A stretch of DNA of 18,315 nucleotides from JBJXFK01 sp046155505 (GTDB lineage: Bacteria > Planctomycetota > Phycisphaerae > UBA1845 > Fen-1342), in the NCBI GenBank assembly GCA_046155505.1, contig JBJXFK010000295.1:1-18315 (forward strand), written 5' to 3'. This document shows positions 6,322-12,623 of the stretch, in pieces. Both the position numbers and the translations under genes were made by a program. Within the stretch, counting starts at the first letter, position 1, and every line of letters begins with the position of its first letter. The notes under the pieces are model-generated. The model saw only the letters and a list, made by a program, of their open reading frames with translations. It was not told the DNA's origin and did no database searches.

Positions 6322-7170
6322 CATCCCCTGTCTTACCCGCGAAATCGCCTCCGCCGCCTGATCGAGCAGCGTCAAACGCCCGCCGTACGTCTTGTTCAAA
6401 TTCTCCGGCGTAAACGTCGTTCGCACCGGGCCGGTTGCGATGACGCGCGTGTTGAGCAGCAGCACATGATCAAAATAGTCCGGCACGGTCGGCAGATCGT
6501 GATGCACGCAGATCACGGTCCGCCCCTCCTGTTGCAGCCGTTTGAGAATCTTGACGATTGTCGCCTCGGTCGCGGCATCGACGCCCGCGAGCGGCTCGTC
6601 CATGAAATAGAGCCGTGCCTCTTGTGCGAGCGCCCGCGCGAGAAATACGCGTTGCTGTTGCCCGCCGGAGAGCTGGTTGATCTGCCGATGGGCATAGTCG
6701 GCCATGTCCACCTGATCGAGACAGGCCAGCGCCGCCTCGCGATGCCGTCGCGTGACGGGCCAAAGCCACCCGATCATCCCGTAACGGCCCATGCAGACAA
6801 CATCGAGCGCCGAAACGGGAAAGTCCCAATCCACCGACTCACGCTGCGGCACATAACCAACCTGCCGCCGACGCTTCGCATACGGCGCGCCCCAAAACTC
6901 GATCTGCCCGCTCGCGCGCGGCAACAGGTTGAGACACGTCTTGATGAACGTCGACTTCCCCGCGCCGTTGGGCCCGACGATCGCGATCAGCGCCTGATTC
7001 GGCGCGTCGTAGTCGATGTCCCACAGCACCGGCTTGTGCTGATACGCGACGGTCACGTCATGCACCGACAGCGGACTGTCGGCGCTGTGCTCGGGCCGCG
7101 ACGCCAACCCGCTCGCGTGCGATGCGACGGACGGCGATGCGACCGACGGCGGTGCTTCGGCGTGTGCCAC
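6319..7170 (-). CDS. mntB: Mn/Zn ABC transporter ATP-binding protein
   Basis: Cytosolic ATPase that powers uptake through MntC/MntD. All ABC motifs are intact: Walker A GPNGAGKST (66-74), Q-loop YVPQRESVDWDFPVSALD (107-123) with the FPVS wording typical of metal-type ABC-3 systems, signature LSGGQQQR (167-174), Walker B LYFMDEP (187-193), and the switch histidine in CVHHD. It starts at GTG 7170, one base after the mntA stop, so the two are tightly coupled. The first 33 residues form a low-complexity Pro/Ala/Ser/His extension with an internal PSVAS duplication before the normal start of the fold near LSVHDVTVAY. No in-frame start with better context is evident nearer the fold. The C-terminal codons run into the heptamer repeat, which supplies the stop. 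Confidence 0.95.
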   Translation of the reverse strand: MAHAEAPPSVASPSVASHASGLASRPEHSADSPLSVHDVTVAYQHKPVLWDIDYDAPNQALIAIVGPNGAGKSTFIKTCLNLLPRASGQIEFWGAPYAKRRRQVGYVPQRESVDWDFPVSALDVVCMGRYGMIGWLWPVTRRHREAALACLDQVDMADYAHRQINQLSGGQQQRVFLARALAQEARLYFMDEPLAGVDAATEATIVKILKRLQQEGRTVICVHHDLPTVPDYFDHVLLLNTRVIATGPVRTTFTPENLNKTYGGRLTLLDQAAEAISRVRQGM

Positions 7171-7171
7171 G

Positions 7172-8149
7172 TTATTTCGCCTCGGCGAGTTTACCGTGCA
7201 TGCCGCGGGCCGGGGCCTTGCCGCCCAGTGCGCGGGCGATGGTCGTGACGTTGTGATCGATCATGCCGACGTACGTCCCTTCATACGAACCGGGCTTGCC
7301 CATCGCGTCACTGAACAGGTTGCCGGCGATCTTCACTTCGTGGCCGCGCGCTTTCGCCCCTGCGATCAGGGCTTCGACGTTGCGATGCGACACGGTCGTC
7401 TCGACGAATACCGCGCCGATCTTGCGCTTGACGAGCATGTCTACGAGCTTCTCGATGTCGCGCACGCCGGCTTCGCTCTCGGTGCTGATGCCCTGAATGC
7501 CGACGACTTCGTAGCCATAGCGGCGACCGAAATAGTTGAACGCATCATGGGCGGTGACCAAGACGCGGGCCTCTCTCGGCACGCTGGCCAGCGCCTGCTC
7601 GGCGTACTCATCGAGCTGCTTGAGCTCGCGAGCGAGGCGCTCGGCGGCGTTGCGATAGTCCTTTTCATGCGATGCATCGGCGGCGATCAGCGCATCGCGG
7701 ACGACGTCCACCGTCTTGCTCCAGGCGCGCGGGTCCATCCAGACGTGCGGGTCATAGTGCCCCTCGAACTGCTCGGGTTCGAGCTTGAGCGAATCGTCGA
7801 GCTGCTCGGTGACGGCGACGACCTTGCGGCCGCTGCTGGCGACGCGGACCAGGGCGTCGGTCAATTTTCCTTCGAGCATCAGGCCGTTGTAGAACACCAC
7901 GTCGGCGTTCAACAGCGTCGCGATGTCGCCGCGACCGGGCTTGAACAGGTGCGGATCAACGCCCTCGCCCATCAGCGAGGTCACGTTGCCGTGTGGGCCC
8001 GCGACGCCGCGCACGATGTCGGCCACCATGCCGGTGGTGGCGACGATGTTGAGTGTTTTCGCGGCCGCGACCTGCGCAAATACGTTGCCGGTTGCAGCCA
8101 TCGCGAACGCGATCACCACGGTCAATTGAACGGTCGATACCGGAAGCAT
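7172..8149 (-). CDS. mntA: Periplasmic Mn/Zn-binding protein (TroA/ZnuA family)
   Basis: Captures metal outside the inner membrane and hands it to the permeases. The 325-residue protein has a Sec-type hydrophobic start (about 8-25), a likely cleavage after NVFA, and no lipobox. The four metal ligands of the family sit at near-TroA numbering: H67 (VDPHLFKP), H135 (YDPHVWMDP), H201 (VTAHDAFNYFG) and D281 (NLFSDAMG). The third ligand is His, as in TroA and ZnuA, not Glu as in strict manganese binders such as PsaA, so sequence alone leaves Zn open. The MntR gene and operators argue for Mn. The long His-rich loop of many ZnuA proteins is absent. ATG 8149 follows AAGGAG at a 6-base spacing, an excellent site. 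Confidence 0.93.
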   Translation of the reverse strand: MLPVSTVQLTVVIAFAMAATGNVFAQVAAAKTLNIVATTGMVADIVRGVAGPHGNVTSLMGEGVDPHLFKPGRGDIATLLNADVVFYNGLMLEGKLTDALVRVASSGRKVVAVTEQLDDSLKLEPEQFEGHYDPHVWMDPRAWSKTVDVVRDALIAADASHEKDYRNAAERLARELKQLDEYAEQALASVPREARVLVTAHDAFNYFGRRYGYEVVGIQGISTESEAGVRDIEKLVDMLVKRKIGAVFVETTVSHRNVEALIAGAKARGHEVKIAGNLFSDAMGKPGSYEGTYVGMIDHNVTTIARALGGKAPARGMHGKLAEAK

Positions 8150-8161
8150 GAACGACTCCTT

Positions 8162-8213
8162 GTAGCCAGCTACCCGAATTATAGCCGATGCTACACCTTT
8201 GTCTATCGGCTAT
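8162..8213. promoter_or_regulatory. Candidate MntR operators at the mnt promoter
   Basis: Three related inverted motifs are packed together. ATAGC-CGAT-GCTAC (8181-8194) has the half-site and spacing layout of the E. coli MntR box (ATAGC-N4-GCTAT) and overlaps the -10 hexamer and spacer. GTAGC-CA-GCTAC (8162-8173) covers the start site. ATAGCCGAT (8181-8189) and ATCGGCTAT (8205-8213) form a perfect 9-bp inverted repeat with a 15-base spacer spanning -10 to -35. Binding by metal-loaded MntR would block polymerase. Confidence 0.6.
8171..8205 (-). promoter_or_regulatory. mnt operon promoter
   Basis: On the minus strand TAGACA (8200-8205 as TGTCTA on +) and TATAAT (8178-8183 as ATTATA on +) are separated by 16 bases. 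This is a near-consensus sigma70-type promoter. Transcription would begin near 8171, giving a leader of about 20 bases that contains the AAGGAG site. The operators described separately lie over and beside it. Confidence 0.7.
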
Positions 8214-8224
8214 TCTTCGGCATG

Positions 8225-8346
8225 AAATGGTGGGCGATGCCCACCCTACGGAACGCCGCGTCCGCGCGTAGGGTGGGCATCGCCCACCATTTGATTCGAA
8301 CGCGAGCCGGCGCGTAGCATCGCCCACCATTTGATTCGAACGCGAG
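8225..8346. repeat. Dispersed palindromic repeats, copies 2-4, upstream of mntR
   Basis: Copy 2 (8225-8250) and copy 3 (8267-8292) are a perfect 26-bp inverted repeat around a 16-base GC-rich loop; each arm is itself the GGTGGGC..GCCCACC palindrome with AAAT and CTACG flanks. A fourth, damaged copy (8311-8346) repeats GCGTAG, CATCGCCCACC and the ATTTGATTCGAACGCGAG flank of copy 3 but has lost about six bases of the left palindrome arm. The block ends 10 bases before the mntR ATG and fills the space between the mnt promoter and mntR. Confidence 0.85.
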
Positions 8347-8355
8347 GCAGGTTGA

Positions 8356-8829
8356 ATGTCGCAAAAACTCGCAAAAAAGCCCGTCCCGGCCCGCCAAGCG
8401 TCGCAGGCCACGACTCTAGAGGCGCAGGCCGAGATTCACCGCCGCACGCGCAAGGCGCACCACACCGAAATCGCCGAAGACTATTGCGAGGTGATTGCCC
8501 GGCTGATTGACGCCCACGGCGAAGCCCGCGCCGTGGACATCGCCCGCACGCTCGGCGTCACGCACGTCACCGTCGTCCGCACCGTCGCCAGGTTGCAAAA
8601 AGCGGGCCTCGTGACGAGTCAGCCGTATCGCGCGATCTTCCTGACCGACGCCGGTCGGCAACTGGCCGACGACTCGCGCCGTCGCCATGATGCGGTGGTG
8701 CGATTCTTGATCGCGCTCGGCGTCAGTCCGCGAACCGCTGAAACCGACGCCGAGGGCATCGAGCATCATGTAAGCGCCGAGACGCTGGAAGCATTCGAGA
8801 ATTTCACGCGGCGCAAAACGCGACGATAA
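8356..8829 (+). CDS. mntR: Manganese-responsive transcriptional repressor MntR
   Basis: DtxR-superfamily repressor that binds operator DNA when loaded with Mn(II). The 157 residues include an N-terminal basic tail (about 1-35), a winged helix (about 40-105, VDIARTLGVTHVTVVRTVARL as recognition region) and the dimer/metal domain. All six MntR ligands known from B. subtilis are in place with native spacing: D42 (D8), E45 (E11), H111 (H77), E133 (E99), E136 (E102) and H137 (H103). The C-terminal wording GVSPRTAETDAEGIEHHVSAETL is that of the E. coli type. It is divergent from the mnt operon. The start has AGG four bases upstream, next to repeat DNA, and I see no clear promoter of its own in the repeat block. 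Confidence 0.95.
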   Translation: MSQKLAKKPVPARQASQATTLEAQAEIHRRTRKAHHTEIAEDYCEVIARLIDAHGEARAVDIARTLGVTHVTVVRTVARLQKAGLVTSQPYRAIFLTDAGRQLADDSRRRHDAVVRFLIALGVSPRTAETDAEGIEHHVSAETLEAFENFTRRKTRR

Positions 8830-8884
8830 CGCCGCATCGCCGCGTTACGAGCTGCTATGCAGCACAGCTTTACGAGAGAGCAAC

Positions 8885-9910
8885 ATGTCCGACTCCGCTG
8901 CAACTCCAAACGTTCTCGACCCATCCGGCATCGTCAGCGGCGACTGCCCGTGCCGGCGCTGCGGCTACAACCTGCGCGGCCTGCACGGCGATAATCGCTG
9001 CCCCGAGTGTGGCACCGCGATCGGTCTGTCGGTACTCGGAGATCTACTGCGTTTTGCCGACGTGGCGTGGCTGCGGCAGCTCATATTGGGGCTGCGATTC
9101 ATTTTTGCAGGGATCGTCGCAGCCGTCGTCCTCAACTACGCGTGCGTTCAAATACTCACGCGCGGCGCAAACGGACTGGCCAATCTGATTGACGCCGCGG
9201 GCGCACTGGTGCTGCTCGGCGGGGCGTGGATCGTCACGATGCCCGACCCCAGCGGTCTGGGCGAAGCACAGTACGGTCGCGTGCGCAAGTTCATTCGCGG
9301 CACGCTACTGCTCAACGCAATCGCGGTCGTCGCCGACACGTTTACGTCGACCGCGGTGTCGCTTCCGGCACGCCTTTCGCATCTCAATGACGTGCTGCAG
9401 TTCGTCTCGCTGCTGTTTCTCCTGGTGGGCTGCGCCGCGCTGTTTCGGTATCTGGCATCGCTTGCAATGCGTGCGCCCGATCCGAGCCTCGCCAGAAATC
9501 TGCGGCGTGTCTCTTGGATGCTGGTAGCACTCATCACGCTGCCGATCGTCATTTTGCTCATCGGCTTGGCGACTGCATTCTCGCAATTGGGCGGCGGCGC
9601 GACAGTCGCTGCCGGCGGGGTGACGTACACAACATCGCAAGCCAGCACGACAACCGCGGCGACAACCACGCCCGCTGCGCCACCAACCGGCACGGTTCGC
9701 ATTTCATACGGCGGTACGACGACCGTGATCACCAACCCGGCGGCAAGCCCGGTGCTCTCGTCGCTGATTCTCGTCGTGTCGACCCTGTCGATCTTGGTCG
9801 GATTGCTGGCCTTGTTTACGTTCGTGGCGATCGTTGTCGCGTTCGTTCGATTTCAACGCTGCATCGCCAAGCAGGCCGAACTTGCGCGTCGCTTGCCGGA
9901 ATCCGCATAA
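8885..9910 (+). CDS. Zinc-ribbon multi-pass membrane protein, function unknown
   Basis: 341 residues. The N-terminus carries a zinc ribbon, CPCRRCGYNLRGL ... RCPECG, with ligand pairs C23/C26 and C39/C42. This CxxCGYNLRGL header is frequent on planctomycete membrane proteins of unknown role. About six hydrophobic segments follow (roughly 65-88, 100-117, 138-152, 168-190, 210-235, 290-322). Between the last two is a Thr/Ala/Pro/Ser-rich stretch of about 60 residues (TTSQASTTTAATTTPAAPP), probably an extracytoplasmic loop. ATG 8885 follows a purine-rich GAGAGAG. It lies 55 bases after mntR in the same direction and could share its transcript, but nothing links it to metal transport. Confidence 0.8.
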   Translation: MSDSAATPNVLDPSGIVSGDCPCRRCGYNLRGLHGDNRCPECGTAIGLSVLGDLLRFADVAWLRQLILGLRFIFAGIVAAVVLNYACVQILTRGANGLANLIDAAGALVLLGGAWIVTMPDPSGLGEAQYGRVRKFIRGTLLLNAIAVVADTFTSTAVSLPARLSHLNDVLQFVSLLFLLVGCAALFRYLASLAMRAPDPSLARNLRRVSWMLVALITLPIVILLIGLATAFSQLGGGATVAAGGVTYTTSQASTTTAATTTPAAPPTGTVRISYGGTTTVITNPAASPVLSSLILVVSTLSILVGLLALFTFVAIVVAFVRFQRCIAKQAELARRLPESA

Positions 9911-10008
9911 TCGCAGGGATGAATTTTGCGCGAGAAGTCACCCCGCGCTTCAATATTCGTCAGTGTTGATCCGCTTCTCGAACTCTCAGCGCAACGCCAC
10001 GAAGGCGG

Positions 10009-10038
10009 CGACGGTCCAACGAGCGGCTCAGACCGTCG
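10009..10038. terminator. Nested inverted repeat between convergent genes
   Basis: CGACGGTC (10009-10016) and GACCGTCG (10031-10038) are perfect 8-bp arms; the 14-base loop holds a smaller GAGC-G-GCTC hairpin. It lies in the 217-base gap where the zinc-ribbon gene and icd converge. There is no T-tract. The rest of that gap shows nothing I can identify. Confidence 0.35.
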
Positions 10039-10127
10039 ATCCCGGGCGGAGCGTGATACGATGGGCATATCTGGTATCGCCATGCTGCATTCTGAGTTCG
10101 CCCCGCGAATCCGCTCATGGCCCTTCG

Positions 10128-11438
10128 CTACCCCAGATGCTTGATAATCTCCTGTCCAAACTCGCTGCACTTCACCTGCGTCGCGCCCGGCATCATGCGT
10201 GCAAAGTCATACGTCACGCGCTTCGCACCAATCGCGCGGTCGAGGCCGCGCGTGATCATGTCCGCCGCCTCGTGCCAGCCGAGGTGTTCCAGCATCATGA
10301 CGCCACTGAGAATCACCGAGCCGGGATTTACCATGTCCTTGTCGGCGTACTTCGGTGCGGTGCCGTGCGTCGCTTCAAAAATCGCATGCCCGGTGACGTA
10401 GTTGATGTTGCCGCCCGGAGCGATGCCGATGCCGCCCACCTGTGCGGCGAGCGCGTCGCTCAGATAGTCCCCGTTCAGATTCAGCGTCGCGATCACGCTG
10501 AAATCCTCGGGCCGCGTCAGCACCTGCTGCAACGTGATGTCCGCGATCGCATCCTTGATGATCAGCTTGCCGGCCTTCTTCGCCGCGTCCTGCTCGGCGT
10601 TGGCGGCTTCCTCACCCTTGGCGGCCTTGGTCTGCTCCCACGTCGCCCAGGTGTACACGCGGTCGCCGAATTCGCGCTCGGCCATCGCATAGCCCCAGTC
10701 GCGGAACGCGCCCTCGGTGAACTTCATGATGTTGCCCTTGTGTACGAGCGTCACGTGCGGCTTCTTGTGCGTGAGGGCATATTCGATCGCCGCTCGCACG
10801 AGCCGCTCGGTGCCCAGTCGCGATACCGGCTTGATGCCGATGCCGACCGTCTCCTGCGCCGTCTCGCCGAAGCGAATCTTGCTGTACTGCTTCGGGAATT
10901 CGCGGCGCAGGAAGTCGAGGATCTTCGCTGCCTCGGGTGTGCCGGCGGCGTACTCAATGCCCGCATAGATGTCCTCGGTGTTCTCGCGGAAGATGACCAT
11001 CTCGCACTTCTCGGGCGCTTTCACCGGGCTGGGTACGCCCTGGAAGTAGCGCACCGGGCGCAGGCACACATACAAATCGAGTTGCTGCCGCAGTTCAACA
11101 TTCAGCGATCGAATGCCGCCGCCGATCGGCGTCGTCAGCGGCCCCTTGATGCCGACCAAAAACTCGCGAAACGCGGTCAGCGTCTCGTCCGGCAGCCACG
11201 TGTTGAGCTTGTTGAACGCCGCCTCGCCCGCCAGCACTTCCATCCACGCGATCTTGCGTTTCCCGCCATATGCCTTGGCCACGGCGGCGTCGAAAACAGC
11301 CTCGCTCGATTTCCAAATGTCGCGCCCCGTGCCGTCGCCGCGGATGAACGGAATAATCGGCGTATCGGGAACGCTCAGCTTGCCGCCGGTAATCGTGATC
11401 TTGCCGCCCGCAGGCACGGTAGTGGTCGTATAGGCCAT
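10128..11438 (-). CDS. icd: NADP-dependent isocitrate dehydrogenase
   Basis: TCA cycle enzyme converting isocitrate to 2-oxoglutarate and CO2, 436 residues, close to the E. coli Icd type. Substrate residues are all present: S111 and N113 (IRSLNVELR), R117, R127 (CLRPVRYFQG) and R151 (VIFRENTEDIYAGIEY), matching E. coli S113, N115, R119, R129 and R153 with a constant offset of two. The coenzyme site has ATHGTAPKYAD with the K344/Y345 equivalents, and VTYDFARMM with Y391 and R395, which together mark NADP preference. S111 is the residue phosphorylated by AceK in enterics; whether that happens here is unknown. I start at ATG 11438 after GGAGCGTCAC; the frame is open 68 codons further, but that part is not Icd-like and lies in the leader. 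Confidence 0.96.
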   Translation of the reverse strand: MAYTTTTVPAGGKITITGGKLSVPDTPIIPFIRGDGTGRDIWKSSEAVFDAAVAKAYGGKRKIAWMEVLAGEAAFNKLNTWLPDETLTAFREFLVGIKGPLTTPIGGGIRSLNVELRQQLDLYVCLRPVRYFQGVPSPVKAPEKCEMVIFRENTEDIYAGIEYAAGTPEAAKILDFLRREFPKQYSKIRFGETAQETVGIGIKPVSRLGTERLVRAAIEYALTHKKPHVTLVHKGNIMKFTEGAFRDWGYAMAEREFGDRVYTWATWEQTKAAKGEEAANAEQDAAKKAGKLIIKDAIADITLQQVLTRPEDFSVIATLNLNGDYLSDALAAQVGGIGIAPGGNINYVTGHAIFEATHGTAPKYADKDMVNPGSVILSGVMMLEHLGWHEAADMITRGLDRAIGAKRVTYDFARMMPGATQVKCSEFGQEIIKHLG

Positions 11439-11457
11439 GTGACGCTCCGGATGGTGG

Positions 11458-11480
11458 GTCGCGGGTGATCGCCCCGCGAC
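11458..11480 (-). promoter_or_regulatory. Leader hairpin upstream of icd
   Basis: GTCGCGGG (11458-11465) and CCCGCGAC (11473-11480) make a perfect 8-bp GC-rich stem with a 7-base loop, ending 20 bases before the icd ATG and just upstream of its GGAG site. It may be a 5' mRNA stabiliser or a regulatory structure; no partner is evident. Confidence 0.35.
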
Positions 11481-11647
11481 GCTGAATCGTTGCAAAATCG
11501 CCGACCGGGCCGCTTGCCGGGGCGGTTCGCCGCAAGTTCGGCGAGTTCCGTACCATAGCGGCCTCCGCGGCTGGATTCGAGGACTTGCCACGGCGGGGCG
11601 GCGGGGGTACATTACCCATCTTCGACATTTGGACAGGGACAACAGCT

Positions 11648-11845
11648 ATGCCCAAGATGAAGACGCACAAGGGATCGGCCGGACGCATGAAGGTCACCGC
11701 GACCGGCAAGATCATTCACAAGCGTTCCGGAATGGGACACTTGCTCAGCAACAAGCGCGGTCGCCGCAATCAGAAGATGGGGCGCACCGGCATTTTGCAC
11801 GAGGTGTTTCTCGATCGTTACCTCGAGGCGCTCGGCGCACTCTAG
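11648..11845 (+). CDS. rpmI: 50S ribosomal protein L35
   Basis: Structural protein of the large ribosomal subunit, 65 residues as usual. The highly basic sequence starts MPKMKTHKGSAGRMKVTATG and contains HLLSNKRGRRNQKMG, the family signature region. The ATG at 11648 is supported by the canonical MPKMKTHK start; the frame is open upstream, but that part is not L35. The upstream GGACAGGGACAAC gives only a modest ribosome binding site. It is followed by rplT after 72 bases. In many bacteria infC comes first in this operon; here the gene upstream is the divergent icd. Confidence 0.97.
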   Translation: MPKMKTHKGSAGRMKVTATGKIIHKRSGMGHLLSNKRGRRNQKMGRTGILHEVFLDRYLEALGAL

Positions 11846-11917
11846 GCGATCGCGACCGGTTCGAATTCAGTCAGGTATTCACTCGCGGCATGTCCGCGAC
11901 TTTCGGAGTATTGATTC

Positions 11918-12277
11918 ATGCGTGCGACACCCGGACACGCCACTCGCAAGCGACGCAAGCGGATCCTCAAGGACGCCAAAGGCTTCTGGGGGACACGAAG
12001 TAAGAACTTCCGCATCGCCAAGCAGTTCGTCATCAAGGCCGGCGTATACGCCTTCCGCGATCGCCGCGTGAAGAAGCGCGAGTATCGGGCGCTGTGGATC
12101 ACGCGCCTGACCGCGGCGTGCGAGATGCGCGGCATGAGCTATAGCCGGTTTATCGGCGCGATGAAGCGGCTGAACATTTTGCTGAATCGCAAGATGCTGA
12201 GCGAAATCGCCATCTACGACCCGGCGGCTTTCGACAAGCTGGTGTCGATGGTGCAGAAGGCCGCGAAGGCGGCATAG
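11918..12277 (+). CDS. rplT: 50S ribosomal protein L20
   Basis: Early-assembly 23S rRNA-binding protein, and in several bacteria the translational autoregulator of the infC-rpmI-rplT operon. The 119-residue length is standard. Family text is visible throughout: the basic N-terminal arm ATRKRRKRILKDAKGFWG, then YAFRDRRVKKREYRALWITR and GMSYSRFIGAMKRLNILLNRKMLSEIA. ATG 11918 follows CGGAG at nine bases. It is cotranscribed with rpmI and ends 72 bases before a strong terminator. The 72-base rpmI-rplT spacer is longer than typical and could carry an L20 contact site, but I cannot identify one by eye. Confidence 0.97.
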   Translation: MRATPGHATRKRRKRILKDAKGFWGTRSKNFRIAKQFVIKAGVYAFRDRRVKKREYRALWITRLTAACEMRGMSYSRFIGAMKRLNILLNRKMLSEIAIYDPAAFDKLVSMVQKAAKAA

Positions 12278-12349
12278 CCGGACGGCCGGTTGTGATGATC
12301 GACCCGAGCGGCCCGATCGGCTGACGTGAAACGCGGCATTGAAATTCGA

Positions 12350-12382
12350 GGGAGTCGGCGCGCCGCGCCGGCTCCCTTTTTT
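12350..12382 (+). terminator. Intrinsic terminator of rpmI-rplT
   Basis: A 12-bp GC-rich stem (12350-12376, starting GGGAGTCGGCGC, one T:G pair, GCC loop) is directly followed by six T (12377-12382). This is the only classical rho-independent terminator evident in the window. Confidence 0.92.
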
Positions 12383-12623
12383 CGTGTTCACGATTCGGCG
12401 CTCGCGGCGTACTGATTTCCCTGGAACACCGCGGCCCACCGCGGGTCCAGTGGAGAACAGCGGCCCTCCGCTGTTTCTTCTGGCGCGAAGCGATGCATGT
12501 GGAGCAGCCGCCCCCGGCTGCTTTCTTCCCCCGGGAGCAGACCAAGTTGCGGGCTCGGCTGTATCAGGGGCAGGGCGGCGTGGTCGGCTCGTTTTTCCTG
12601 CCTCCACCCGGTACGGTTTCAGC
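12383..12623. other. Gap between L20 terminator and DUF3592-like gene
   Basis: The gene-free span from rplT to the next gene is 346 bases. It holds the terminator, then the three-hairpin composite repeat (12428-12522), and about 100 bases with no feature I recognise. The open frame running in from 12339 is repeat-derived. No convincing promoter for the next gene is visible. Confidence 0.5.
12428..12522 (+). repeat. Composite hairpin repeat, copy B
   Basis: Three hairpins lie in a row: ACCGCGG/CCGCGGGT (12428-12446), AACAGCGG-CCCT-CCGCTGTT (12456-12475) and AGCAGCC/GGCTGCT (12503-12522). Each is preceded by TGGA or GTGGA. The last, GTGGAGCAGCCGCCC..GGCTGCTTTC, matches the reverse complement of 1700-1727 apart from its loop, and the first two share the GCGGCCC core with the ACCGCGG hairpin at 1734-1751. 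The two loci therefore carry one repeat family in opposite orientations, with an extra hairpin here. Confidence 0.75.

Noticed and set aside
7196..8317. 373-residue open frame on + strand opposite mntA
   Set aside because: It is a shadow of the binding-protein gene and runs on into the dispersed palindromes.
9834..11468. 544-residue open frame on + strand opposite icd
   Set aside because: It is antisense to icd, which has every catalytic residue; the frame has no recognisable domain.
11439..11642. 68-codon N-terminal extension of icd
   Set aside because: The added residues are not Icd-like, cover the leader hairpin, and a good GGAG site sits before the ATG at 11438.
12339..12623. Upstream extension of the DUF3592-like protein
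   Set aside because: It is translated from terminator and hairpin-repeat DNA and adds a Pro/Arg-rich segment without similarity.
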